A stretch of 64,000 bases of DNA, from assembly GCA_016709445.1 (NCBI GenBank), contig JADJMV010000010.1, positions 155,296 through 219,295 on the forward strand, in the 5' to 3' direction. The stretch's first letter is position 1; each line of letters starts with the position of its first letter. A program made the translations under genes and the position numbers. Of this stretch, positions 46,752 through 55,478 are shown in pieces. Below the pieces are notes generated by a model. The model saw nothing but the letters and a program-made list of their open reading frames with translations, was not told the DNA's origin and searched no databases. Source of the DNA: Phycisphaerales bacterium. Its GTDB lineage: Bacteria; Planctomycetota; Phycisphaerae; Phycisphaerales; UBA1924.

Positions 46752-48015
46752 ACGACGACCACGCCATCTCCGCGGCCCCGGTCGCGCAGGCCCGGCGAAT
46801 CGAGTCGCTGGACGTGCTCCGCGGGCTTGCCGTACTCGGCATCCTCGCCATGAACGTCATGACGTTCGCGATGCCCATTGCCGCCTACTCGAATCCCACC
46901 GTGTTCCCCGCCCCGGGCCCGCTCAACACGTGGACCTACCGCGTCGTCCATGCGCTCTTCGATCTCAAGATGATGGCCCTGTTCTCGATGCTCTTCGGGG
47001 CCGGTCTGGTCGTCTGGTCGCGCAAGGAGGCCGAGCAGCGCCGGCCCGGAGCGCTCCGATGGCTGTGGATGAGGCGGATGGCATGGCTGCTGGTCATCGG
47101 CATGATCCACGCGTGGTGGGTCTGGGAGGGCGACATCCTCGTCAGCTACGCGGTGTGCGGCATGCTCGTCCTGTGGTGGTTCCGCCGGCTCGAGCCGGCC
47201 TGGCTGCTCGCCGCCGCGGGGGCCTTCTTCGCGATCCACCTCCTGTTTCAGGTGTGGAGCGCATGGTTCGCCGTCCAGCTCTTCGCCGAGCCCTCGCCGT
47301 GGGCGGGGGTCATGAGCGCCGCGGAGTTAGAGCAGTCCCGGGAGGGCATGCGCCTCTGGATGGACCCCAGCCCGGGGCAGATCGATTCGCAGATCGCCGC
47401 CCTGCGCGGCTCCTGGCTCGACACCTTCCGCTATCGGGCCGAGGGCTGCCGCATGCTGCAGTTCCAGGCGATTCCCTACTACCTCTTCTGGAGGTCGAGT
47501 GCCCTCATGCTGCTGGGCGCGGCGTTGACGAAGCTCCGCATCCTCACCGGCGAACGCCCCGCACGCTTCTATGGCGCGATGGCGCTCGCCGGCTATGGCG
47601 TGGGCCTACCGCTCGTCGCGCTCGGGATCGCCTACAACGAGTCCCACGGGTTTCGGATCGTGCCCTACCTGGCGGTGGGCAACTGGGCCAACACGATCGG
47701 GAGCGTGCCCGTCGCCCTCGGCCATGCCGGCCTGGTGCTCTGGGTGCTGAAGCGGGGGTGGCTCCGCCGGGCGGCGACCGCGCTCGCCCGAGTGGGGCAG
47801 ATGGCGCTCACCAACTACCTCATGCAGTCCGTGCTCTGCTCGCTCATCTTCTACGGTTTCGGACTGGGGCTTGCCGGCGAGGTCAGCCGACCCGGCCAGG
47901 AGGCCATTGTCGCCGGAATCTGGATTGTGGAAATCCTGTGGAGATCGAATGGGCCTGGCGAAGCCTGACCTACTGGTCCCCGCAACCCATGCGCTCCTCA
48001 GAGCCGCGTGCGTAA
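46736..48015 (+). CDS. DUF418-family membrane protein, frame broken near 47928
   Basis: About 426 residues after correction. GTG 46736 overlaps the HAD stop by 16 bases. The opening RRIESLDVLRGLAVLGILAMNV is the family signature, followed by eight or nine hydrophobic segments. The typical C-terminal motif EWAWRSLTYW appears only after a -1 change near 47927-47930, where one more G restores it. Read that way, the stop (TAA at 48013-48015) is supplied by the palindromic repeat that begins at 48001. DUF418 proteins are thought to be membrane transporters or modification enzymes; function unknown. Confidence 0.85.
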
Positions 48016-48245
48016 GCACGCGGAAAGGCCATCCATCCGAGCCGCGTGCGTAAGCACGCGGAAGGCTCGCCCGGCGTAGGCACGCGGAAAGGCCATCCAT
48101 CCGAGCCGCGTGCGTAAGCACGCGGAAGGCTCGTCCGGCGTGTCCGCGTCGCACAAACACCCGCCTGCGGCTCCAGGGCGCCTGGCGTGCGATGGCCCCC
48201 CGGGCCGTCCAGGCCGCCTCCCGCGTGCTCACGCACGCGGCTCTG
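48001..48245. repeat. cluster of REP-like palindromes
   Basis: Copies of the near-perfect palindrome CCGCGTGCGTAAGCACGCGG begin at 48004, 48042 and 48106, with a degenerate half copy near 48076 and an inverted one at 48221-48245. Copies are separated by AAAGGCCATCCATCCGAG or AAGGCTCG[CT]CCGGCGT, so a segment of about 64 bases is itself duplicated. The cluster fills the gap between the DUF418 gene and the next gene and contributes the DUF418 stop codon. Confidence 0.92.
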
Positions 48246-48300
48246 ATCCGGCGGACAGTTGCGGGTAGACTCTCCACGTGTCTCAGGGAGGAGCACGGCC

Positions 48301-49031
48301 ATGACGGCGAGCTACGGCGCGTTCTGCACGGATCACTACGTCAACCTCAAGCTCGGGCTCAAACTGGAGCTCTCCCGGAGCAGGGACACCGTCCTCGCCC
48401 TGTTTGAACGCGTCCGGCGTCAGTACCCGGGCATGAGCGAGTTCCGAAAGTACAAGGAGGAGCTGGCCCTGGAGTCTCCCGCTTCGGCGACCCCGCACCG
48501 CTGGGTGGCCGTCCGGTCCAGCAGCGTCCGCTCCGGCGTCGTGAACCCCTCGACGGGCCAGGAGGCCTACCGGCTGCACCAGTCCGTCCTCGAGGTCTCG
48601 CCCTACTTCCTCAGTATCAGCCCCTGGACGTCGACTTCGTCGAGGTGCTGTTCGGATTCGATCTGGCCGCCGGTGGCGGCCAGGACGCCGTCGTCGCCGA
48701 GACACTGCTCGGCGGCTCGCCGATCGCCCAACTGCTGGAAACCGATGGCGCACGGCTCATCGACTGCCAGCCGGTGCTCGGGTTCAGCCTCGCCGGCGGC
48801 GTGGAAGCCTATTTCGAGGTCAAGACCCGCCCGGCCAGCGCCCGGCGCGAGCGGGGTGAGGAGCCGATCAGCGTCTATCTGACGCTCCGGCGGGCCGGGC
48901 CGGTCGATGAATTGAAGCAGCTCACCGAGATCTTCGACGATCTCTCGATGCGCGGCGAAGAGATCGTCGAAACACGGGTCCTCCCGACGCTGGTCAACCC
49001 AATCCGGCGGGGGATCATCCCGGGGATGTAG
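48301..49031 (+). CDS. conserved planctomycete hypothetical protein, frame broken at 48621-48624
   Basis: About 243 residues after correction. AGGGAGGAGC lies six to eight bases before ATG 48301. The N-terminus reads MTASYGAFCTDHYVNLKLGL. The frame changes after YFLSISP; adding one C to the run at 48621-48624 continues LDVDFVEVLFGFDLAAGG and runs to the stop at 49031, closing with EPISVYLTLRRAGPVDELKQL. I recall similar proteins across planctomycetes without a function. It is soluble, acidic, and followed 15 bases later by a small membrane protein. Confidence 0.75.
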
Positions 49032-49046
49032 CCGGATAGACCGTCG

Positions 49047-49439
49047 ATGCAGGGAAAGGACTTCACCACATACCTTCTTGTCATCGCCTCGGTGATCGTG
49101 CTCCTGATCATCGCCGGTGCGGTCATCTTCGCGCTCCGCAAGAAGCTCTTCTCTGACGAAGAGTCCGCCGACGGAGCGGCCGTCGGTGTCCTCGAAACCA
49201 TGCGAGAGATGTGGACGCGTGGCGAGATTTCCGAAGACGAGTTCCGCACCGCCCAAGCCGCCATCGTGGCGAAGGCGTCGGGAAGCCGTTCCAAGCCCGC
49301 CTCACCGTCAAGACCCCAAACACCGGTGACGCGGGCGGGCGAGCTCCGCGCCCGGCCCGGCTACGACCTCACCGGGGAACCCCTTCCCAGATCCACCACG
49401 CGGCATCCGCCGCGGCGTGAACCACCCACCGGGCAGTGA
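49047..49439 (+). CDS. small membrane protein with SHOCT-like domain
   Basis: A 130-residue protein. One transmembrane segment (YLLVIASVIVLLIIAGAVIFA) is near the N-terminus. A SHOCT-like short helical motif (LETMREMWTRGEISEDEFRT) follows, then a basic Pro/Arg-rich tail of about 55 residues. SHOCT modules are common in small membrane proteins and may mediate oligomerisation. It lies 15 bases after the conserved hypothetical and 86 before clpX, so it may be co-transcribed with the former. Confidence 0.82.
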   Translation: MQGKDFTTYLLVIASVIVLLIIAGAVIFALRKKLFSDEESADGAAVGVLETMREMWTRGEISEDEFRTAQAAIVAKASGSRSKPASPSRPQTPVTRAGELRARPGYDLTGEPLPRSTTRHPPRREPPTGQ

Positions 49440-49525
49440 CTGTAGAGAATGCAGGCGACCACGCCGATAGACTGGCATACCTCCGCCGGGGAGGAGTTTG
49501 TTTTACCGGACCGAGCGAGGAATTC

Positions 49526-50848
49526 ATGGCGAAGACCAGAACCGATGGGGGCGAGCAGGCTGGCGGCGATGGCGGATTCCGCGGTCGCAAGGTGACCACC
49601 TGCTCCTTCTGTGGGAAGACAAGCCGCGAGGTCGGGCCCATGGTGGAGGGACCGAGCGAGGTCTACATCTGCGCCAATTGCGTGGATCTCTGCCAGAACA
49701 TTTTCCGGCAGGAGCGGCGCCGTGTGAACTCGGTCTCGACGGCCCTGGGCGAGGTGCCCGCGCCGCGTGACATCAAGGAATTCCTCGACCAGTACATCAT
49801 CGGTCAGGACCGCGCCAAGCGCACGCTGAGCGTCGCGGTCCACATGCACTACAAGCGCCTGCTCCACCTCGAAAGCGAGGAGGCCTCGAACCTCGAACTC
49901 GACAAGAGCAACATCCTGCTTGTCGGCCCGACCGGCAGCGGCAAGACCCTGCTCGCCCGCACCCTGGCGCGCATGCTCAAGGTGCCCTTCGCCATCGGCG
50001 ACGCGACCACGCTCACCGAGGCCGGTTACGTCGGCGAAGACGTCGAGAACCTGCTGCTCAAGCTGCTCCAGGCCGCCGACTTCGATGTCGAGGCCGCCCA
50101 GCGCGGCATCATCTACATCGACGAGGTCGACAAGATCGGGAAGACCTCCAACAACGTCTCGATCACCCGGGATGTGTCGGGCGAGGGCGTGCAGCAGTCG
50201 CTCCTAAAGATGCTCGAGGGCACCGTGGCGAACGTCCCCCCGCAGGGCGGACGAAAGCACCCCGAGCAGCAGTACATCCAGATCGATACCTCGCACATCC
50301 TCTTCATCTGCGGCGGCACCTTCGTCGGGCTCGAAGAGATCATCCGCCGCCGAATCGGACGGAGCAAGATCGGCTTCGCGGCCGGGCGTCACCCCGAGAG
50401 CGCCCACCCGCTCACCGACTCGGCCTCCCGCGACGAGATCCTCCAGCAGGTCACGACCCAGGACATCGTCGAGTACGGGATGATCCCCGAACTCGTCGGC
50501 CGGCTCCCGATCGTCGCCCCGCTCGAGTCGCTCTCGACCGAAGCGATGATGCAGGTCCTGACGCAGCCCCGCAACGCGCTCGTGAAGCAGTACCAGCACC
50601 TCTTCGCGCTCGAGAACGCCAAGCTCACCTTCACCGACGGCGCGCTCCGCTCGCTGGCCCGCCGCGCCGCGAAGCGCGACACCGGGGCCCGGGCCCTCCG
50701 CGCAGTCATGGAAGAGATGATGCTGGAACTGCTCTACGCCCTGCCCGAGCAGGACAACGCCGGCGCCGAATACGTCATCGACGAGGACGCCATCCGAGGG
50801 ACGCCGATCCTGGAAACCCTCCGCATGATCCGCAAGGAATCGGCCTAA
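49526..50848 (+). CDS. clpX: ATP-dependent Clp protease ATP-binding subunit ClpX
   Basis: A 440-residue unfoldase that feeds substrates to ClpP. An N-terminal zinc-binding domain has C26, C29, C49 and C52 (CSFC ... CANC). The AAA+ core follows, with Walker A GPTGSGKT (about 134-141), Walker B in GIIYIDEVDKIG, sensor LFICGGTFVGLE and the C-terminal helical domain (FTDGALRSLARRA, DTGARALRAVMEEMM). ATG 49526 is chosen although the frame is open further upstream. No clpP is visible in this window. Confidence 0.97.
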   Translation: MAKTRTDGGEQAGGDGGFRGRKVTTCSFCGKTSREVGPMVEGPSEVYICANCVDLCQNIFRQERRRVNSVSTALGEVPAPRDIKEFLDQYIIGQDRAKRTLSVAVHMHYKRLLHLESEEASNLELDKSNILLVGPTGSGKTLLARTLARMLKVPFAIGDATTLTEAGYVGEDVENLLLKLLQAADFDVEAAQRGIIYIDEVDKIGKTSNNVSITRDVSGEGVQQSLLKMLEGTVANVPPQGGRKHPEQQYIQIDTSHILFICGGTFVGLEEIIRRRIGRSKIGFAAGRHPESAHPLTDSASRDEILQQVTTQDIVEYGMIPELVGRLPIVAPLESLSTEAMMQVLTQPRNALVKQYQHLFALENAKLTFTDGALRSLARRAAKRDTGARALRAVMEEMMLELLYALPEQDNAGAEYVIDEDAIRGTPILETLRMIRKESA

Positions 50849-50863
50849 GCCCCGCGGCGTGGC

Positions 50864-52186
50864 TCAGCCCCCCAGGCTGACCGCCACCATCCCGAAAACC
50901 GTCGCCCCCGCGGGCGCCGCAAGGTGCACCCGCAGCGGCGAACCGAGCAGCCGCGACGCCGTCGCCGTGCAATCGGTGATGAGGTGCAGCACCGGCTCGC
51001 CCGCCGAGAGGCAGACGCCCTCTGCCCTCGCCAAGAGCGATGCGTTCGATTTCGCCCACACCGAGGCGTGCAGCAGGTCGCCGATCGGATCGGCCGCGGA
51101 CACCTGCGGGGCAACGCGGAGCGATCCCGCGACCAGGTGCAGGGCGCCCAAGGCGTCGCACGCGAGCGAGACCCGCGGTGCACCCGGGCACTCCGAGGCC
51201 AACGGGCTGAGGCCGGGGATGAACGCCACCAGCGTGCCCGGCAGGGTGGCCGGGGTCGCTGCCTCGGGTTCAATCAAGGGAGCCGGACGCGCGCCCGACC
51301 GAGAAGCCGGAGGCGGGCCCACGCGTTGCATGCGATCCGGGGCGGCGACGGGCTCCACCAAATCCGGTGCATCGATCTTCGCGGCCTCGTTGGGTGAACC
51401 CGCTCGCGACTCCGCCGGTCCGTCCCCGACCAACTCGCCCAGGTGTCCAGACTTCACGACCGCCGCGATGGCCGCGAGCGGCTCGGAGCAGGGCCCCTCA
51501 TGCACAGTCGTGGCGTGGACCGGCGCGATCTTCGGAATGATCACCGGATCAAGCAGGTCGGCCTCCAGAAACGCCCGCGCCGCGCGAACCACCCGCTCGT
51601 GAGCGGTCTGCGCCCTCTCGGTGGGTGCCCCCATGACGACCAGCCGCACCGCGGGCAGCGCACGGCCCCGCTCCGCCGCCGCCTGGGCGAGGCCCTTGAG
51701 CCTTCGGTAGCAGCCCACGATCGCCGCGTCGTCCGCACCGGTGAGGATCGAGACCCGCTCGACCTCCGGCAGTGTCACCAACTCCGCCTCGTGCGCCTCC
51801 GGAGCCCGCAACAGCGCGAGCCCCGCCGGAGCGGCTCGCATGTCGAACGCACCGACCCCGGCCGACCACGAAGTCCCCGCAGGGTTCACCCATTGGACCG
51901 ACAGAGCATCCAACTCCCATCGCACCACCGCCACCGGCTCGGCCCCCGCGTCCGCGAGGTGTCGCGCCAACTGTGACGGCCACGCGGCCGCGAACACCGG
52001 GAGGTGGCCGAGCACAAGGGCCTCAACCGTGGGGCCACGCCGGGCCCGGACCTTCGGCTCGACCCTGGCCGGCGCCGGGCCGAGAAAGAGGTCGGCCAGC
52101 GCATCCAGGTCCTCTTCCGAGGCGTTGGGCCCGTCGTGCCGCCCATTGGTCAGTCCCGAAATGCCACGATCGGTGCGTGCGTCCAT
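50864..52186 (-). CDS. companion protein of the ParA-CBM fusion, possible pseudo-ParA
   Basis: A 440-residue protein of uncertain function. GGAG six bases before ATG 52186 sets the start. The core resembles a ParA/MinD-type Rossmann fold that lacks a P-loop: VEALVLGHLPVFAAAWPSQLA, a strand VAVVRWELDALSVQWV, ILTGADDAAIVGCYRRLKGLA, and LPAVRLVVMGAP. A low-complexity middle (residues about 270-330) precedes a second beta-rich domain. It lies 33 bases downstream of the ParA-CBM gene, same strand. A degenerate ATPase partner is my inference from fold pattern only. Confidence 0.55.
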   Translation of the reverse strand: MDARTDRGISGLTNGRHDGPNASEEDLDALADLFLGPAPARVEPKVRARRGPTVEALVLGHLPVFAAAWPSQLARHLADAGAEPVAVVRWELDALSVQWVNPAGTSWSAGVGAFDMRAAPAGLALLRAPEAHEAELVTLPEVERVSILTGADDAAIVGCYRRLKGLAQAAAERGRALPAVRLVVMGAPTERAQTAHERVVRAARAFLEADLLDPVIIPKIAPVHATTVHEGPCSEPLAAIAAVVKSGHLGELVGDGPAESRAGSPNEAAKIDAPDLVEPVAAPDRMQRVGPPPASRSGARPAPLIEPEAATPATLPGTLVAFIPGLSPLASECPGAPRVSLACDALGALHLVAGSLRVAPQVSAADPIGDLLHASVWAKSNASLLARAEGVCLSAGEPVLHLITDCTATASRLLGSPLRVHLAAPAGATVFGMVAVSLGG

Positions 52187-52219
52187 GGGGCACTCCAACG
52201 CCCAGAGGTCTCGCGGAGC

Positions 52220-53704
52220 TCAATCCGCGCCCGAGCAGAGGTCATCCGCGGCGCACGGCGCCTCGGAGCTCGGAACCTCGATGATACTGTGCGGCTCGCC
52301 CAGCCCGTTGAGCACCCAGTCCGTGTTGTATGGATCCGCGATCCAGTGCCCGTCCACCTGGAGCCGGTACTCGTGCCGCCCCTGCGGCAGACCCAGACAC
52401 AACTCGTGTGCCCCCGTCGCTTCGACCAGGGTCATCGGGATCGGCTGCCAGTCGGTAAACGAGCCGGCGACGCAGACACGCCGACCCAGAGGACCCGGCT
52501 GCACAAACAGCACGCCCTCCAGGGTCGGATGCGCCCCGTAGGGCCTCCGAGCCGGGGTCGGCAACGGCCGCGGAGAGGCGACCGGGATCGATGGCAGCGC
52601 GGTCGTCATCCGGAGCTGCGCCGCCCGCCGCGCGATGTCCTGGGCGCGGGTCGGCGAGGGTTCCCGAGTCTCGTGCACCCGCTGCGTCAGTCCCGTCGGG
52701 AGGTCTCCGCCGCTCAGCGTGACCACCACACCCCCGACACCCGCCATGGGCTGGGAAGTCGCCAAGCCCAAATCCAAGGGCCCGGAGATCACCACCTGCC
52801 CGCCAAAGCCGCTCCCGATAAAGGCCGGGAGTGCCGGGCCGCCGGCCGGCTTGGGGAACGCGGGCCTATCCACCGGGCGGTCGGCGTGCTCGTCCAGATC
52901 GGACCAGTCCTCCTCCGCGCCGACGCCGCGGAGTTCCTCCGATTCCACGATCGCGATCGCGACCTGGGCGTAGTCCATCGCGCCACGAGATTCGGGCGCG
53001 TGCTCGCACACCGGTCGTCCGAACGACGCCGCCTCCCGCAGCGACGTATCGCGATGCACCACGACCGGGAGCAGCCTCCGCCCGAACCGCTGGCGGAGTT
53101 CCTCGAGCAGATCCTCAGCCACGGCCACGCCCGCCTCGTGGAGCGTGGGAAGCACCACACACCGGATGTCTGTCTGCAGCCGGCGCGAGAGCGCCCGCAC
53201 CGTCGCGAGCTGGCGCGAGGCCCCCTGCAACGAGAAGTAGCCAGTCTCTACCGGCACCAGCACCAGATCCGCAGCCACCAGCGCGTTGTAGGTCACCACC
53301 CCGATCGACGGCGGGCAATCGAGCAGGCAGACGTCGAACCGCGGCGCCAAGTGGCGCAACTCCTCGGCGAGGGCCTCCTCCCGTCGCTCACGCCGCGCAA
53401 AGGCAGAGCCCGGAGCCTCCAAGCCCGCCAGACGAACCCGGCTGGCGATGACATCGAGGTTCCTGCACGCCCGCCAGAAGAGTCGCCCCGGGTCGACCCC
53501 GCGTCCGCCCCCCATCAGCAGGTCTGAGGTATCCAGATCAATTCGAGAGTGGGGGATGCCCAGGCCCGCGGCACAGTGACTTTGCGGGTCTAAATCAACC
53601 AAAAGTGTCCGCAAGCCCCGGCGGCCCAGACATGCCCCGAGGTTGATGGCTGTTGTGGTCTTGCCGCAACCGCCCTTCTGGTTGATGATCGCGATCGTGC
53701 GCAC
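52220..53704 (-). CDS. ParA/MinD-type ATPase with C-terminal glycogen-binding-like (CBM48) domain
   Basis: A 494-residue protein. Residues 1-260 are a ParA-type ATPase: deviant Walker A KGGCGKTT (10-17), switch DLDPQSHCAAGLGI, LLDCPPSIG and VETGYFSLQGASRQL. GTG 53704 has GGAGAGG upstream. A variable linker follows, then from about residue 395 a domain with FVQPGPLGRRVCVAGSFTDWQP, MTLVEATGAHELCLGLPQG, RHEYRLQVDGHWIADP. That is the pattern of AMPK-type glycogen-binding (CBM48) domains, with GSFTDW as the carbohydrate-binding loop. The combination is unusual; positioning of a polysaccharide granule is one idea. Confidence 0.9.
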   Translation of the reverse strand: MRTIAIINQKGGCGKTTTAINLGACLGRRGLRTLLVDLDPQSHCAAGLGIPHSRIDLDTSDLLMGGGRGVDPGRLFWRACRNLDVIASRVRLAGLEAPGSAFARRERREEALAEELRHLAPRFDVCLLDCPPSIGVVTYNALVAADLVLVPVETGYFSLQGASRQLATVRALSRRLQTDIRCVVLPTLHEAGVAVAEDLLEELRQRFGRRLLPVVVHRDTSLREAASFGRPVCEHAPESRGAMDYAQVAIAIVESEELRGVGAEEDWSDLDEHADRPVDRPAFPKPAGGPALPAFIGSGFGGQVVISGPLDLGLATSQPMAGVGGVVVTLSGGDLPTGLTQRVHETREPSPTRAQDIARRAAQLRMTTALPSIPVASPRPLPTPARRPYGAHPTLEGVLFVQPGPLGRRVCVAGSFTDWQPIPMTLVEATGAHELCLGLPQGRHEYRLQVDGHWIADPYNTDWVLNGLGEPHSIIEVPSSEAPCAADDLCSGAD

Positions 53705-53844
53705 GGGGGACCTCTCCGGACGGGGGAGCTCGAGAGGAGTGACCACGCTACTCCGCGACAAAATCGCGTGGTCAGGTGCGTTATCGGGTCCGCACGGATT
53801 GCGCCTTGAAATCCCGTCAATCTGGGGTATTCCCGGCAGGGAAA

Positions 53845-55026
53845 CTACGCCCCTTTGATCGCCGCCCACCCAGCCTCGACCGCCGAGACTTCGGGCGACA
53901 CGACCACGCGCGCCGTGCACCCGGGGGTCGGTAGCACCAGCCGCAGGCGGCCGCCCGAGGTCTTCTTGTCCGCGCCCATCAGCGAGAGCAGTCTCATGGC
54001 ATCCGGAAGCCCGGCCGCACGAGTCGGAAGGCCGCAGGCCTCCAGTGCGCGGGCAATCCGCGGCCCCAGTCCACGGTCGATGAGTCCGAGGGCCGCGCTC
54101 GTCTCGGCGGCGCAGAGCAGACCGAGCGCCACGGCCTCGCCATGGAGAAGGGGCGAGTCCGCCGGTCGCCCGGCAGGCGAGGCGCCCTTGAGCGTCTCCA
54201 TCGCATGCGCGAAGGTATGACCAAGATTCAGCAGGGCCCGGCCGACCCGACCGGGCGTGTCCTCAGCCAACTCGAACTCGTCGCCGGCGACAACGGCCGC
54301 TTTGAACGCGACCGAGCGGTGTATGAGTTCCGCCACCGCATCGGCCTCTCGCCGGAGCACCCTCTCCGTATTGGACTCAAACCATCCGAGGTGGTCGGTG
54401 TCGCCGAGGCAGCCGCCAAGGAGGGCGTGTTTGAGACACTCGGCCAGCCCGGCCTTGAACTCCCGATCCGGGAGGGTCCCGAGCGTCCGAGTGTCGGCGA
54501 GGACGAGCGAGGGCTGGTGGAATGCGCCCACCATGTTCTTCTGCAGCGTGTCGCCGATCGCCAGATTCGCCCCGGTCTTGCCGCCCACCGAAGCATCGAC
54601 CATCGCGAGCAGCGTGGTGGGGCACTGGATCACCGGCACGCCGCGCCGGTAGACCGCCGCCGCGAATCCGCCGAGATCTCCAGTGATTCCGCCGCCGATG
54701 GCGACAACCGGCTCGCCCCGCTCGATCCGGGCCTCTCCGAGCGATCGGAGGATCTCCGCCAGCGTGGCGATCGATTTGCCCGGCTCGGTGGCGTGGATCG
54801 TCGTCACGCCGACCGCAATACCGCTCCGCTCAAGCGATTCGCGGCAGCGCCCGGATGCGTCGGCGACGTTGGCATCGGCGACGATGAACGCCGCGCGAGG
54901 GCGCATCACCATGGCGTCCAGTCGTTGCGGGAGGGTCTCCAGCAGGCCGGGGCCGATGACGACGTCGTAGCCCCGATCGGCGAGGTCCACCCGGACGGTC
55001 CGAGGCTGGGTGTCGGCGGGCATCAT
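53845..55026 (-). CDS. aroB: 3-dehydroquinate synthase
   Basis: A 393-residue enzyme of the shikimate pathway. NAD-binding motif GGGITGDLGGFAAAVYRRGV, then CPTTLLAMVDASVGGKTGAN, KNMVGAFHQPSLVLAD and the metal-site LNLGHTFAHAMET are all present. ATG 55026 overlaps the rsfS stop as ATGA, making it the last gene of the five-gene operon. It converts DAHP to 3-dehydroquinate on the way to aromatic amino acids. Confidence 0.97.
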   Translation of the reverse strand: MMPADTQPRTVRVDLADRGYDVVIGPGLLETLPQRLDAMVMRPRAAFIVADANVADASGRCRESLERSGIAVGVTTIHATEPGKSIATLAEILRSLGEARIERGEPVVAIGGGITGDLGGFAAAVYRRGVPVIQCPTTLLAMVDASVGGKTGANLAIGDTLQKNMVGAFHQPSLVLADTRTLGTLPDREFKAGLAECLKHALLGGCLGDTDHLGWFESNTERVLRREADAVAELIHRSVAFKAAVVAGDEFELAEDTPGRVGRALLNLGHTFAHAMETLKGASPAGRPADSPLLHGEAVALGLLCAAETSAALGLIDRGLGPRIARALEACGLPTRAAGLPDAMRLLSLMGADKKTSGGRLRLVLPTPGCTARVVVSPEVSAVEAGWAAIKGA

Positions 55027-55478
55027 TCGGGCGCAGGCCTGCCCCACGGGATCTGCTTGGCATCACCCCACAGCATCTCGAGGTCGTAGTGGGCTCGCGT
55101 GTTCGGCTCGAAGAGGTGGGCAACGACATCGACGAAATCGGCGATGAGCCAGTGCGCGCCGCTGTCTCGGGTCAGGTGATAGGGCAAAACCCCGCGCTCT
55201 CCGGCGAGGTCCGACGCATGGTCCAAAACCGAGCGCATCTGCCGCTCCGAAGTGCCCGAACCAATGACCAGGAAGTTGGTCAGCGGGCTCAGGCCCCGCA
55301 CATCGAGGACCACGACCTGCGAGCACTTGTCGTCGTGGAAGAGCCGGGCAAGATCGATCGCCAGATCCATCGCCTCGGACTCGGATTCGGGCCGGGGCTC
55401 CGGCCGCGGCTGCGTCGGGTCGGCCCGGGTCAGGAAGCTCTGGGTGGCGTCGGGATTCGTGGTCTCGTCGTGGTTCAT
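55023..55478 (-). CDS. rsfS: ribosome silencing factor RsfS
   Basis: A 151-residue RsfS/Iojap protein. The core is DLARLFHDDKCSQVVVLDVRG, then SPLTNFLVIGSGTSERQMRSV, SGAHWLIADFVDVVAHLF and a Tyr-containing YDLEMLWGDA end. It binds ribosomal protein uL14 and blocks subunit joining in slow growth. The first 30 residues (Pro, Glu, Asp and Thr-rich) are an extra disordered leader. Both ends overlap neighbours by ATGA, giving tight translational coupling with the methyltransferase before it and aroB after it. Confidence 0.95.
   Translation of the reverse strand: MNHDETTNPDATQSFLTRADPTQPRPEPRPESESEAMDLAIDLARLFHDDKCSQVVVLDVRGLSPLTNFLVIGSGTSERQMRSVLDHASDLAGERGVLPYHLTRDSGAHWLIADFVDVVAHLFEPNTRAHYDLEMLWGDAKQIPWGRPAPE

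Noticed and set aside
48001..48245. Possible CRISPR array
   Set aside because: Repeats are palindromic, irregularly spaced and partly inverted, spacers repeat themselves, and there are no cas genes.
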